Shown in pieces: positions 34,301 to 41,871 of a stretch of DNA of 64,000 nucleotides. The notes beneath the pieces are model-generated. The model was not told the origin of the DNA. It worked only from the letters and a program-made list of their open reading frames with translations, and did no database searches. The stretch is from G965213525 sp965213525. GTDB lineage: Bacteria > Actinomycetota > Acidimicrobiia > Acidimicrobiales > Poriferisodalaceae. The stretch spans positions 124,001-188,000 of the forward strand of contig OZ243889.1 in assembly GCA_965213525.1 (NCBI GenBank). Direction: 5' to 3'. The position numbers and the translations under genes are program-made. Position 1 is the stretch's first letter, and every line of letters starts with the position of its first letter.

Positions 34301-34698
34301 CGGTGGCTGACCTGTGGGCCACCGGCGTCTCACCCGAGGGCCACCCCACCCGGTTCTGGCGTGACCGGCTCGACGAGCTCGGGGCGGTGACCGCCGAGGG
34401 GTTGCAACGGGTCGACGATCGGGCCCGGGTGACGGTGGCCGGGGTGGTGACCCACCGCCAGCGTCCGGCCACCGCGTCGGGGGTGACCTTCTTGAACCTC
34501 GAGGACGAGACCGGGTTGATGAACGTGGTGGTCTCGGTGGGGTGCTGGCGGCGGCACCGTCGAGTGGCGCGGGCGTCAGCGGCGCTGGTGGTGCGGGGCA
34601 TCCTCGAACGGGCCGACGGTGACGTGTTGAACGTGGTGGCCGACAAGATCGAGCCGTTGCCGGTGGCCGCCGCGCCGGCCAGTCGGGACTTCCGGTGA
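31348..34698 (+). CDS. dnaE2: Error-prone DNA polymerase III alpha subunit DnaE2
   Basis: 1116 residues, family length. An N-terminal extension of about 70 residues precedes the PHP domain (YAELHCHSNFSFLDGASHP, ALTDHDGLYG, FGAEVTL). The polymerase core holds the catalytic PDIDLDIESDRRE (about residues 463-476) and GFPGYFLIVHDIV; later come FPESHSVSFAYLVYASAWLK and a C-terminal OB fold (TVAGVVTHRQRPATASGVTFLNLEDETG). The short C-terminus, lacking the tau-binding tail, is typical of DnaE2 and not DnaE1. Mutagenic synthesis with ImuA'-ImuB. SOS control by two LexA boxes. Confidence 0.96.
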   Translation: MGWRNPPVPWHEVERRLSDRTSTGRGAHEPAHRAGFLDGDGGDSPAWSRHRGAYEAPPDLSPRRDAVGYAELHCHSNFSFLDGASHPEELVEEAVRLGLRGLALTDHDGLYGAVRFAEAARAHGLPTVFGAEVTLGRSRPQAGEADPDGDRLVVLARDPVGYARLSAALAEAQLAGEKGAPRCSLDDLAAAGGDGDHWLVLTGHRRGAVPRRLVDDGPSAARAELDRLTGAFGVESVAVELWDQGDPLDEARNDALAALGTRAGVHLVATNNVHYAVPSRRRLATVVAAVRARRSLDELEGWLPPNAGAHLRSGAEQARRFARYPGVVAHTATLAAECAFDLSLVAPGLPPCPVPDGHDEMSWLRELVRRGATVRYGSRHAERVPGAWAQIDHELEMIGQLGFPGYFLIVHDIVEACRRADVYCQGRGSAANSAVCYALGITNADAVGLGLLFERFLSPERDGPPDIDLDIESDRREEIIQYVYERYGRRHTAQVANVITYRARSSVRDVAKALGHSPGQQDAWSAQIDRWGSIADQDRQTDVHGRPDHDIPPEVLSLAAEIEHFPRHLGIHSGGMVICDRPVVEVVPVEWGRMADRSVLQWDKDDCAAVGLVKFDLLGLGMLSALHECIDLIAAHDGTRLDLATLEQDPGVYEMLCRGDSVGVFQVESRAQMATLPRLRPRCFYDLVVEVALIRPGPIQGGSVHPYIRRRNGLEPVTYLHPLLEPALAKTLGVPLFQEQLMQMAIDAAGFTPTEADQLRRAMGSKRSRHKMEQLRRRLFDGMAARGITGPVATEIFDKLAAFANYGFPESHSVSFAYLVYASAWLKHHHPAAFCAALLRAQPMGFWSPQSLVQDARRHGVEVHSPDLAASDAGATLERSESSTGGWAVRLGIGSVRGIGDEMAELIATGRPYASMEDLVRRTGVSCDQVEHLATAGAFGCFELDRRQALWAAGAVSQSRPGRLAGIVTGERAPTLPGMSDLETSVADLWATGVSPEGHPTRFWRDRLDELGAVTAEGLQRVDDRARVTVAGVVTHRQRPATASGVTFLNLEDETGLMNVVVSVGCWRRHRRVARASAALVVRGILERADGDVLNVVADKIEPLPVAAAPASRDFR

Positions 34699-34722
34699 TC
34701 TGGTCCCTCGAACCCCGGCCCT

Positions 34723-35484
34723 TCAGCGGGAGGGGACGCCGCTCACCGCCAGTTCGGCGAGGGTGTCGAGGGCCTCGGAGGTACCCATGCCCATCACCTG
34801 GGCGAGCTCTCCGCTGGTGCGGGCCACCACCTCGTTCTCGGCGTCGAGCACCACGAGGTACGGGTAGCTCGCCAGGCCGTAGGCGGTCGCCGCATCTGCG
34901 TCGGGGGAGTCCATCAGGGTTGGAGTGGTCGCCACGTCGATGCCCTCCCGGGCGAACCACGCCGACGGCGGCCAGTTCGGGGCCCTGTCGTCCTGGCCGG
35001 TGGCCACGACGTAGACGTCGACGTCGTCACCGGGGCCGCCGTCGGCCAGCCAGTCCGCGATCTGGGGCAGCTCGCGCTGGCAGTGGGGGCACCAGTGGGC
35101 CAAGAAGAAGATCATCTTCGGGCGACCGTCGAAGAAGATCTCGACCGGCTCGCCGGTGTGGGTGAACCCCTCCAACCCGGGCCCGACGGCCCCGACCGCC
35201 GGGTCCTCACCGGTCCCGCCTGCTGGGGGCAACGACTCCCCGTCCACCAGCACCTCGGCGGTCTCGACCGCCTCGACCTCCTGGCCGCCAGAGCTCACCA
35301 CCACGGCGTCGTCGCCGTCATCGAGCACCGACAGGCCGATCGCCACCAGGGCCGCCACGGCCACCAAGACGACCACGCCGATCACCACGAGGCGGGTGCC
35401 GTCGCGGCCTCGCTCGCCCGAGCGGGCGGCCGCACCGGTCGCGCCGGCGGGTCGAGCAGGCGGGCGGTTCGGTCGGTTCGACAT
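34723..35484 (-). CDS. Membrane-anchored thioredoxin-fold protein (TlpA/ResA-like)
   Basis: 253 residues. A basic N-terminus, one membrane helix (LVVIGVVVLVAVAALVAIGLSV, about residues 32-53), an acidic linker, then a thioredoxin fold with active site WCPHC (in FFLAHWCPHCQRELPQI) and cis-Pro region SYPYLVVLD. The domain faces outside and would exchange thiols or disulfides. ATG 35484 is used; a longer start at 35541 lacks support. The DsbB-like gene is 68 bp upstream on the same strand, so the two may form an oxidase pair. Confidence 0.88.
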   Translation of the reverse strand: MSNRPNRPPARPAGATGAAARSGERGRDGTRLVVIGVVVLVAVAALVAIGLSVLDDGDDAVVVSSGGQEVEAVETAEVLVDGESLPPAGGTGEDPAVGAVGPGLEGFTHTGEPVEIFFDGRPKMIFFLAHWCPHCQRELPQIADWLADGGPGDDVDVYVVATGQDDRAPNWPPSAWFAREGIDVATTPTLMDSPDADAATAYGLASYPYLVVLDAENEVVARTSGELAQVMGMGTSEALDTLAELAVSGVPSR

Positions 35485-35552
35485 CGGTCCTCGTCTCGCG
35501 GTCCTCAGCGGTCGCGCCGAGGCGCCGGCGACGGCACCCACCAGGCGCTGGC

Positions 35553-36155
35553 TCAGACGCTACGCACCAGGGCGCTGTCGTGGGGTGCGGTGTCGTGATC
35601 GTCACGCCCGGGGGGGCGCGACGGCGTCCAGGTCAGCACCAGGATGGCGAGGAACCCGCACAGCGCCATCGTCGGGATCGTGAACAGCCCGAAGGGCTCC
35701 ACGTAGATCGCGGTGCACGGGGCGCTCGGGTCGCATCCACCGGTGCCGGGCCCAGCGAAGCGCTGCAGCCAGACCTGGTAGCCGGCCAGGACGGCCCCGC
35801 CACCGGCGAGGACGGTGGCCACCAGCTGGGTGCCCCGGTCGTCGGCGGTCGGCCGCCAGGCGGCGATGCCGAGGACGGCGACGAGCGGGTACATGGCGAT
35901 GCGTTGGTACCAGCACAGCTCACACGGTCGGAACCCGGCCACCTCAGAGAACCACAGGCTGCCCAGCGTGGCGGTGGTGGCGACCAACGCAGCCAGGGCG
36001 AAGCGCAGCGGGGCCACGGCTCGCACGACCGCCGCGGCGGCCGGTCGGCGCGGCGCCAGGACGATGGCGCCGGCGAGCGACGCCGCCCCAATCAGGGCGC
36101 CCAGGGCCAGCACGGCGTCGAAGCGCGCCACGACGTCGGTGTCCACGCCGCCCAT
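35553..36155 (-). CDS. DsbB/BdbC-like disulfide oxidoreductase
   Basis: 200 residues with four predicted membrane helices. The two periplasmic Cys pairs of DsbB are present: CELC (in FRPCELCWYQRIAMYPLV, with the conserved Trp-Tyr-Gln-Arg) and CDPSAPC in the second loop. DsbB passes electrons from DsbA-type proteins to quinone. Upstream of the thioredoxin-fold protein at 34723, its likely partner. ATG 36155 chosen; GTG 36146 is possible. Confidence 0.92.
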   Translation of the reverse strand: MGGVDTDVVARFDAVLALGALIGAASLAGAIVLAPRRPAAAAVVRAVAPLRFALAALVATTATLGSLWFSEVAGFRPCELCWYQRIAMYPLVAVLGIAAWRPTADDRGTQLVATVLAGGGAVLAGYQVWLQRFAGPGTGGCDPSAPCTAIYVEPFGLFTIPTMALCGFLAILVLTWTPSRPPGRDDHDTAPHDSALVRSV

Positions 36156-36206
36156 GCTCGCGCCGGCCCCGGCTCGTGGGGCCTCGCCGGGCTCGTCAGC
36201 CCGAGG

Positions 36207-37220
36207 TCAGGGCAGGGGCCGGCCGAAGGGCACCTCGTCGCACCAGGTGGCGAGGTGCTCCTCGGCGGCGACGCACGCCCCCACGTACGGGCCCTCCGGG
36301 TGCTCGGCTGCGGCGGTCGCCGCCTCATGGGCCACCTGCTGGGCGCGATCGCTCAGATCGCCGGAGGAGGTGTCGTGGTCCGAGCCGGCGGCGACCGTCG
36401 GACCGATGGATGCCAACCAGTCGGGCCACACCTCGACGTCTCGCCGACGCAGCTGGGCGACCGCCTTTGGGGTGACGACGAGCTCGCTCACCCCCACCAG
36501 GTGCCGTGCCCCGATGCCGGTCTCATCGTCGTGGGTCACGGCCCGCAGGCCCGTCGCCGGCACGTGCACGTCGCACTCGATGGCCCGCACGTCGGCCACC
36601 GTCGTCTCGTCGTCGCCGTCCTGGGCGGTGCCGTCGGCCAGGGCGCCCAGTCGGTCAGCGGACAACCCCGCCGGATCGATGACGCCTCTGCCACCTCGAC
36701 GGCCCACGGCCACGACGGTGGCCCCGGCGGACACGAGGGCTCGGGCGACCGCCGCGGTGGTGGGGCCGAGCGCGGCGATCGAGATCGTCGCGCCGGCCAG
36801 ATCGCCGACGGCCGCCTGGATGACCCCGACCGCGCTGGCGGCCACCAGCTCGTCGCGATCGCCCCACGCCGCAGGGTTGCGGGGGTCGTGGGCGTGCACT
36901 CCGGCGAGCTCGTCGTCGGTGAGGCCCCAGCCCGCCGACGTGTAGAAGGTGCCCGCCTCGGTCAGGGGGGCGACCTCCTCGACGTAGGCGGCCACGGCGT
37001 CGGCCCGGTCGGTGTCGGTCACCTTGATGCCGCCCGCCCCGCCGCCCAACCGCTCACCCACCAGCGCGTGGCGGTAGGTCTGCGCTCGGGCGGTCAGCTT
37101 GGCGTTGGTCTGCAAGACGTTCGGACCGAGCGTGGTCGGTCCGGCGCAGGTGACGTCGGGGAGATCCAGGATCAGCCACGCCGTGGTGGACGACAGCTTC
37201 TGCAACTTCACGTGCGGCAT
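36207..37220 (-). CDS. Glu/Leu/Phe/Val dehydrogenase homologue lacking catalytic residues
   Basis: 337 residues aligned by eye with the leucine/glutamate dehydrogenase family along the whole length: TARAQTYRHALVGERLGGGAGG corresponds to the substrate-binding TYK...LGGGK segment, and ECDVHVPATGLRAVTHDDE to the CD(I/V)LVPAA region. Key residues are changed: R50 for the substrate Lys, A62 for the catalytic Lys, G97 (TSAGWGL) for the catalytic Asp (TAEDVGT), and the GxGxxG loop is ALGPTT (150-155). Oxidative deamination by the usual mechanism is not expected. Start ATG 37220 is tentative. Confidence 0.7.
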   Translation of the reverse strand: MPHVKLQKLSSTTAWLILDLPDVTCAGPTTLGPNVLQTNAKLTARAQTYRHALVGERLGGGAGGIKVTDTDRADAVAAYVEEVAPLTEAGTFYTSAGWGLTDDELAGVHAHDPRNPAAWGDRDELVAASAVGVIQAAVGDLAGATISIAALGPTTAAVARALVSAGATVVAVGRRGGRGVIDPAGLSADRLGALADGTAQDGDDETTVADVRAIECDVHVPATGLRAVTHDDETGIGARHLVGVSELVVTPKAVAQLRRRDVEVWPDWLASIGPTVAAGSDHDTSSGDLSDRAQQVAHEAATAAAEHPEGPYVGACVAAEEHLATWCDEVPFGRPLP

Positions 37221-37372
37221 CCTCGCGCACCGCCACACGGCGCCCGGGGTGCTGCTTGAGGCAGAGCGCCCGGGGTGCTCCTCCAGGCGGCGTCGCCGAG
37301 GCGGGCCCGGGCAGTCGCCCATCTCTCGGCGCCGATCGACACCGGCGCCCCGATGGGCGTGGCCCGACGAGC

Positions 37373-37954
37373 TCAGCCCGCCGGTTGGAACGGCAGCGTC
37401 TCGAGGACCTCGCCGGCCGACTGGTCGACCACCTCCACGACGACCTCGGCGGTGAAGACGATCTCGATGACCTTGCGATCACCCGGGTCGAGGGTCAACG
37501 TCTCGGGGGTGATGGTGGCGGCTGCTTCGGGCCGGGCGACGAGGTCATAGGTCGAGGTCGCCCCGCCGACCTGTTCGAACAGCACCTGGGCGAGTCCCCC
37601 GGCGGAGTCGAACCCGACGAGGCCGACCCGCAGGCCGTCGCCCTCAGGACCTGAGGCGGCCCCCGCGGAGAGGTCACCTGCACCCCCGTCGGCCCCATCG
37701 GCGCCGTCGGCCCCTTGCCGGGCCGGAGCCGACGGGTCGACGCCCGACCCGTCTGACCCGTCTGACCCGTCTGACCCGTCTGACCCGTCCGACGATCCGA
37801 CGTCGGAGCCGCCGGGGGCGTCGGCGTCGGCCGAGCTGGCCGTGGACGCAGTGGCACCAGGACCGCCGTCGTCGCCCTCTGAGCACCCGGCGATCGCCAA
37901 CGCCGAGGCGACGACACCGAGGGCGACCCACCGCGACCAGTGGTCACCGATCAC
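37373..37954 (-). CDS. Predicted lipoprotein with an Asp/Gly/Ser repeat linker
   Basis: 193 residues. A signal sequence ends in AIAGC (lipobox), followed by a linker with four SDG repeats and Ala/Gly/Asp stretches, then a beta-rich domain of about 90 residues (LRVGLVGFDSAGGLAQVLFEQVGG to the end). Family not recognised. GTG 37954 is supported by GAGG 8 nt upstream; TACGGT further upstream may be its promoter. PEBP-like and propeller-like lipoproteins lie nearby. Confidence 0.7.
   Translation of the reverse strand: MIGDHWSRWVALGVVASALAIAGCSEGDDGGPGATASTASSADADAPGGSDVGSSDGSDGSDGSDGSDGSGVDPSAPARQGADGADGADGGAGDLSAGAASGPEGDGLRVGLVGFDSAGGLAQVLFEQVGGATSTYDLVARPEAAATITPETLTLDPGDRKVIEIVFTAEVVVEVVDQSAGEVLETLPFQPAG
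37749..37790 (-). repeat. 9-nt in-frame repeat encoding Ser-Asp-Gly
   Basis: Four near-perfect copies of gtctgaccc (plus-strand sense), decoded as SDG on the minus strand inside the lipoprotein linker. Confidence 0.85.
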
Positions 37955-38076
37955 GCCGGTGCCTCGTCCAAGGCGCTGACACGGCCGAGCACCGTAGCGG
38001 TCCCCAGGCAACGAGGGGGAGGGCCGCGATCGCCACCAGCTCGCACGGAGGCAGCGGCCGCCGGCAGCGCGTGCGA

Positions 38077-38703
38077 TCACTCCGTGACAGCCCGGACCTC
38101 GGCGGTGGCCACGGTGGCCGAACCGATCTCGGCTAAGGCCTCGTCGGCCGTCGCGCCGTCAGACAGCAGCAGTCGCCGGTCGAGGGCGTGGAGGCGGAAC
38201 GCCAGGACGTGCGGGCCGTCGGCGAACGACCCGGGCCCGCGGTAGCCGAGCTGGCCGAGGTCGTTGCGCACCGGGGAGGCGCCGGCGGGCACCTCGCCGT
38301 GGGCGATCTGGCCACGTGCCGGTTCGATGTCGGCGACGATCCAGTGCACGACGTCGCCGGCGGTCTCGTCGACGACGACGATCGCCAGTGAGTCCGCAGC
38401 GGCCGGGACGCCTGACCAGCGCAGCGGCGGGGACTCGTCGAGCCCGTCGCCCCCGCGGTGCTCGGGCGGCAGCACGTCGCCGTCGTCGAAGGCGGGGGAG
38501 GCCAGGGTGAACACGTCGGTGGGCAGCGACGCCTGGGTCGTCGCAGCCGGCGCCGCGGCCGGCGCCTCGGTGGCGACGCCGGTCGGTGCCTCCAGAGCAC
38601 GGCCGTCACCGATGTCACAGGCTCCGGTCGCCGCAGCGACGGCGACGGCGATCGCGCCCACGGCGCGGCGGTGCCGGGGGGCCGCCCGCACCGTCGTGAC
38701 CAC
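38077..38703 (-). CDS. Secreted PEBP-family (YbhB/YbcL-like) protein
   Basis: 208 residues. A basic N-terminus and hydrophobic segment ending ATGAC (weak lipobox) precede a phosphatidylethanolamine-binding-protein fold: FTLASPAFDDGDVLPPEHRGGDGLDESPPLRWSGVP, LAIVVVDETAGDVVHWIVADI, GYRGPGSFADGPHVLAFRLHALD. Ligand-pocket Asp and His (DETAGDVVHW) are present. Role in bacteria unknown. GTG 38703 has AAGGA about 7 nt upstream. Divergent from the small gene at 38861. Confidence 0.88.
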   Translation of the reverse strand: MVTTVRAAPRHRRAVGAIAVAVAAATGACDIGDGRALEAPTGVATEAPAAAPAATTQASLPTDVFTLASPAFDDGDVLPPEHRGGDGLDESPPLRWSGVPAAADSLAIVVVDETAGDVVHWIVADIEPARGQIAHGEVPAGASPVRNDLGQLGYRGPGSFADGPHVLAFRLHALDRRLLLSDGATADEALAEIGSATVATAEVRAVTE

Positions 38704-38860
38704 CCATCCATCCTTGCGCCGTCCTGGCCCCGAGACCCCAGCCACGGGCGTGCGTACCCGGGTCGTCCCACAGGTCACCAAGCTGGGGCTAACAGGCTGG
38801 CTGCAGCGACGGTCATCGGCGCCCACGAGCCGTGGCCGGTGGCAAGGAGGGACGACGACG

Positions 38861-39109
38861 ATGGAGGAGAACGTGCAGATGGAGCTCAGGCTCGAACCCG
38901 CCGACGCCGGACTGCCGGGCGAGCACGTCAACGCCGCCATCGGCGCCGCCCGGGCCGTCGACGAGGTGGAGGTCGAAGTGAGCGGCGGCACCATCGTGAT
39001 CAGCGGTGGGCTGTCTGGGGTGCTGGACGCGCTGCGCTCAGCCGCCACCGCTGCGCTCGACGCCGGCGCCACCGCGGTGTCGGCTCGGCTGGAGCGCAGC
39101 TCCACCTGA
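38861..39109 (+). CDS. Small acidic protein of unknown function
   Basis: 82 residues, no signal peptide, no Cys. Strand-helix alternation (MELRLEPADAG, EHVNAAIGAARAV, DEVEVEVSGGTIVISGG, VLDALRSAATAALDAG, AVSARL) suggests a compact alpha/beta fold. The strong ribosome-binding site AAGGAGG at 38844-38850 supports it as a real gene. Not recognised; cytoplasmic by default. Confidence 0.65.
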   Translation: MEENVQMELRLEPADAGLPGEHVNAAIGAARAVDEVEVEVSGGTIVISGGLSGVLDALRSAATAALDAGATAVSARLERSST

Positions 39110-39147
39110 GCGAGCCGACCGGCCGGGCGCCCGACACACCCTGCGCG

Positions 39148-40233
39148 CTAGCGCAGCTCGACGACGAGCAGTTGTCCGGCTGCCCCGATCAGCCACGCGA
39201 CATCGCCGCCGGTCCACCGCAGGACCCCGTTGGACGCATAGGCGATGGGTGCGTCGTCGGCTCCCTCTGCCCACGTGGCGATCGTCGTCCACGAGGTCGC
39301 GGCGAGCGTGTCGAGGTCTACCCGCGCGCTGCTGAGCGCACGCCCCTCGTCGGTGTCGTGGAGCACCAGCAGGCCGCGACCGTCGGCACTGAGCTGGGCG
39401 TCGGAGATCCCCATCCCGGCGATCTCGTCCGGCAGGTCGACGCCCACCGATCGCGAGCCATCTCGCTCGAACAGGGTCAGAGCCGATGTGTCGGTGCCTG
39501 CGGTTCCGCGCACCACGTCGTCATCGATCCCGAGGGCGTACCGGCCGTCAGCGGTCACCGACGCCAGCAACTGCTCGCCGATGCCGCCGGGGATCAGCTC
39601 GGGGCGTCCGTCGGGTTCGATGGTGAAGACCTCGGGGGCACCCGGCATCGATCCCCATGCGACGTCGTCGATCGGCCAGTCGAGCTGGGGCACGCCGGCC
39701 AGGTCGAAGGCGGCGAACCGGCTCGCTTCCAACGTCGCTGGATCCAGACGCGACAGCTGTGCCGGCTCGTCGATGTCGAGACCTAGCAACGAAGCGCCGT
39801 CGGGGGACCAGGCCAGCAGACGGTGCGAGTCGAGGTCGGTCTCGACGGTCGTGCCCTCGTCGAAGTCGATGATCGAGATCGCGTCCTGGGCCCCCCAGGT
39901 GACCGCGATCGCCGCTTCATCAGGCCGCCATGCCACACCGTGGGAGGCCGAACCCTCGGCGGCGGCGGCGACGCAGCGCACGCCCGAGGCGTCCTCCAGG
40001 CACCACTCGCCGTCGACGGACGCGACCCTCGCCGCACCCGTCGGCGAGATCGCCGAGTCGGCTGAGTACGACAGCTCGGACGCCGCGGTCGACACCACCG
40101 CCGCCGTCGGGACCAGCGCGCTCGGTGTGACCGCCTCGACCGTGTCGCCCACGCTGACGGCTTCTTCGCTCCCTGAGCACGCCGACATCGACCCGACGAC
40201 CACGATCGCGCTCACGATGCCGGACCTGAACAC
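39148..40233 (-). CDS. Beta-propeller (TolB/WD40-like) lipoprotein
   Basis: About 361 residues. Signal with lipobox SMSAC, then irregular propeller-like blades: GVAWRPDEAAIAVTW, RLLAWSPDGASLLGLDID, ASVTADGRYALGIDDD, DAQLSADGRGLLVLHDTD. It should be an anchored extracellular protein; ligand unknown. GTG 40233 is chosen over ATG 40236 because TACCGT lies 8 nt upstream of the GTG. Divergent from the molybdenum-hydroxylase operon. Confidence 0.75.
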   Translation of the reverse strand: MFRSGIVSAIVVVGSMSACSGSEEAVSVGDTVEAVTPSALVPTAAVVSTAASELSYSADSAISPTGAARVASVDGEWCLEDASGVRCVAAAAEGSASHGVAWRPDEAAIAVTWGAQDAISIIDFDEGTTVETDLDSHRLLAWSPDGASLLGLDIDEPAQLSRLDPATLEASRFAAFDLAGVPQLDWPIDDVAWGSMPGAPEVFTIEPDGRPELIPGGIGEQLLASVTADGRYALGIDDDVVRGTAGTDTSALTLFERDGSRSVGVDLPDEIAGMGISDAQLSADGRGLLVLHDTDEGRALSSARVDLDTLAATSWTTIATWAEGADDAPIAYASNGVLRWTGGDVAWLIGAAGQLLVVELR

Positions 40234-40241
40234 CATCCCAG

Positions 40242-40247
40242 ACGGTA
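40242..40247 (-). promoter_or_regulatory. -10 box of the leaderless propeller lipoprotein
   Basis: TACCGT on the minus strand, 8 nt before GTG 40233 (5 nt before ATG 40236). Confidence 0.5.
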
Positions 40248-40438
40248 TCCATCCGACCTCCAGGGTCCGGCCGCAGCCGCTCGCAGCGCCGGTCCAGGTC
40301 GCTCGATACCATGACGTCTCTTCGGGCGCAAACCTACGGTCCGGCCCAGTCGAGCCCGATCCGATCGGACGCCGAGGCGCCCTCGGCCGGTTGACAGCCG
40401 TGGAGGCGGGGCGAAACACAGACGTCACGGCGCGTGCG

Positions 40439-40467
40439 TTGACAGCTGGCTGAGCTGGGGGTTGCCT
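40439..40467 (+). promoter_or_regulatory. Promoter of molybdenum-hydroxylase operon 1
   Basis: Consensus TTGACA (40439-40444), a 17-bp spacer, TTGCCT (40462-40467), then 7 nt to the GTG at 40475. It predicts a leaderless mRNA. Confidence 0.65.
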
Positions 40468-40474
40468 TCGTCGG

Positions 40475-41323
40475 GTGTCCATCGCCATGCCCGACACCAT
40501 CGATGGCGTGCACTCGGCCCTGGCCGAGCACCCCGACGCGCACCTGCTCGCCGGCGGCACGGACTTCATGGTCGAGGTCAACTACCACGGCCGGCGGCCC
40601 GCCGCGGTGGTCGGCCTGCGACGGGTGAGCGAGCTGTCGCGTCACCACGTCGACGACGACCACGTCACCATCGGCGCCGGGGTGTCCTGGTCAGACCTCA
40701 TGACCGGCGAGATGGCCTCTGCCCTGCCGGTGCTGGCCACCGCCGCACGGACGGTCGGATCGCCCCAGATCCGCAACGCCGGCACGCTGGCCGGCAACGT
40801 CGTCACCGCCTCACCGGCCGGCGACGGGCTCCCGGCGCTCTACGCCCTCGACGCCGAAGTCGTGGTGTCCAGCGCCGACGCCCGACGGACCGTGCCGATC
40901 GGTGAGCTCATCGTCGGTGTCAAGCGCACCACGCTGGCCCCCGGCGAGCTCGTCGAGGCCATCCGGGTGCCGGCGGTGCAGGGGCCCCAGGAGTACTGCA
41001 AGATCGGGACCCGCAACGCCATGGTCATCTCCGGAGCGGGCGTGGCCGTCGTGGTCGACGAGATCACCCGCACGGTGCGCTGCGCCCTGGGTGCGGTCGC
41101 CCCCACCGTCGTGCGCGCCGCAGAGGCCGAGGCCCTGGCCACCGCCGCCGTGGACTGGGACGCACCGGGAGGACCCGCCCTCGACGATCCGGGCGTGCTC
41201 GAGCGCTTCGGCGCCGCTGCCGCCGAGGCGTCACGTCCCATCGACGACCACCGTTCCAGCGCTGCCTACCGCCGCCACGCCATCGCGGTGATGGCCCGAC
41301 GTGCCCTGGCCCGCTGCACGTGA
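40475..41323 (+). CDS. Xanthine-dehydrogenase-type FAD-binding subunit (PucC/CoxM-like)
   Basis: 282 residues, the medium, FAD-binding subunit of a molybdenum hydroxylase. Seen: LLAGGTDFMVEVN and TVGSPQIRNAGTLAGNVVTASPAGDGLPAL (FAD loops), and the C-terminal CO-dehydrogenase flavoprotein domain. It passes electrons from the FeS subunit to NAD or another acceptor. First gene of an operon whose members overlap by 4 nt. The start is set by the promoter spacing; ATG 40487 is possible. Confidence 0.93.
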   Translation: MSIAMPDTIDGVHSALAEHPDAHLLAGGTDFMVEVNYHGRRPAAVVGLRRVSELSRHHVDDDHVTIGAGVSWSDLMTGEMASALPVLATAARTVGSPQIRNAGTLAGNVVTASPAGDGLPALYALDAEVVVSSADARRTVPIGELIVGVKRTTLAPGELVEAIRVPAVQGPQEYCKIGTRNAMVISGAGVAVVVDEITRTVRCALGAVAPTVVRAAEAEALATAAVDWDAPGGPALDDPGVLERFGAAAAEASRPIDDHRSSAAYRRHAIAVMARRALARCT

Positions 41324-41871
41324 GCGGCGATGGCGATGACACGACGCCCGGGGGGCCCGCGCAGCTCGCAGCGACCGCTCCTGGTCCCCACGTCGGGTAC
41401 GCCCTGACGGTCAACGGCCAGCAGCACCAGATCGCCGATGCCTGGCTCGGTGAGAGCCTGCTGCACGTGCTGCGAGAGCGACTCGGCCTGCCCGGGTCCA
41501 AGAACGCCTGCGAGCAGGGCGAGTGCGGCAGCTGCTCGGTGCTGGTCGACGGCGACCTCGTCTGTGCCTGCTTGGTGCTCGGGGCATCCGCACTCGGCGC
41601 CGAGGTCACCACCATCGAGGGCCTCGGTGGGCCCGGTGGCGAGCTCAGTGCGGTGCAGGAGGCCTTCGTCACCGAGGGGGCGGTGCAGTGCGGGTTCTGC
41701 ACCCCTGGCCTGGTCGTCGCCCTCGAGCACCTGCTCGACGAGGTGCCGGCGCCCACCGAGCTCGAGGTGCGCGAGGCGATCAGTGGCAACCTGTGCCGCT
41801 GCACGGGCTACGGGCGCATCCTCGCCGCCGCCGAGGTGGCCGTGCAGCTGCGATCGGCAGCACGGACGTGA
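41320..41871 (+). CDS. Two-[2Fe-2S] subunit of the molybdenum hydroxylase (PucE/CoxS-like)
   Basis: 183 residues. The plant-type cluster motif CEQGECGSCSVLVDGDLVCAC and the second cluster QCGFCTPGLV...CRCTGYG are complete. An unusual N-terminal tail of about 25 residues precedes the domain. GTG 41320 overlaps the upstream stop by 4 nt (GTGA), as does its own stop with the next gene. Confidence 0.95.
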   Translation: MSGDGDDTTPGGPAQLAATAPGPHVGYALTVNGQQHQIADAWLGESLLHVLRERLGLPGSKNACEQGECGSCSVLVDGDLVCACLVLGASALGAEVTTIEGLGGPGGELSAVQEAFVTEGAVQCGFCTPGLVVALEHLLDEVPAPTELEVREAISGNLCRCTGYGRILAAAEVAVQLRSAART

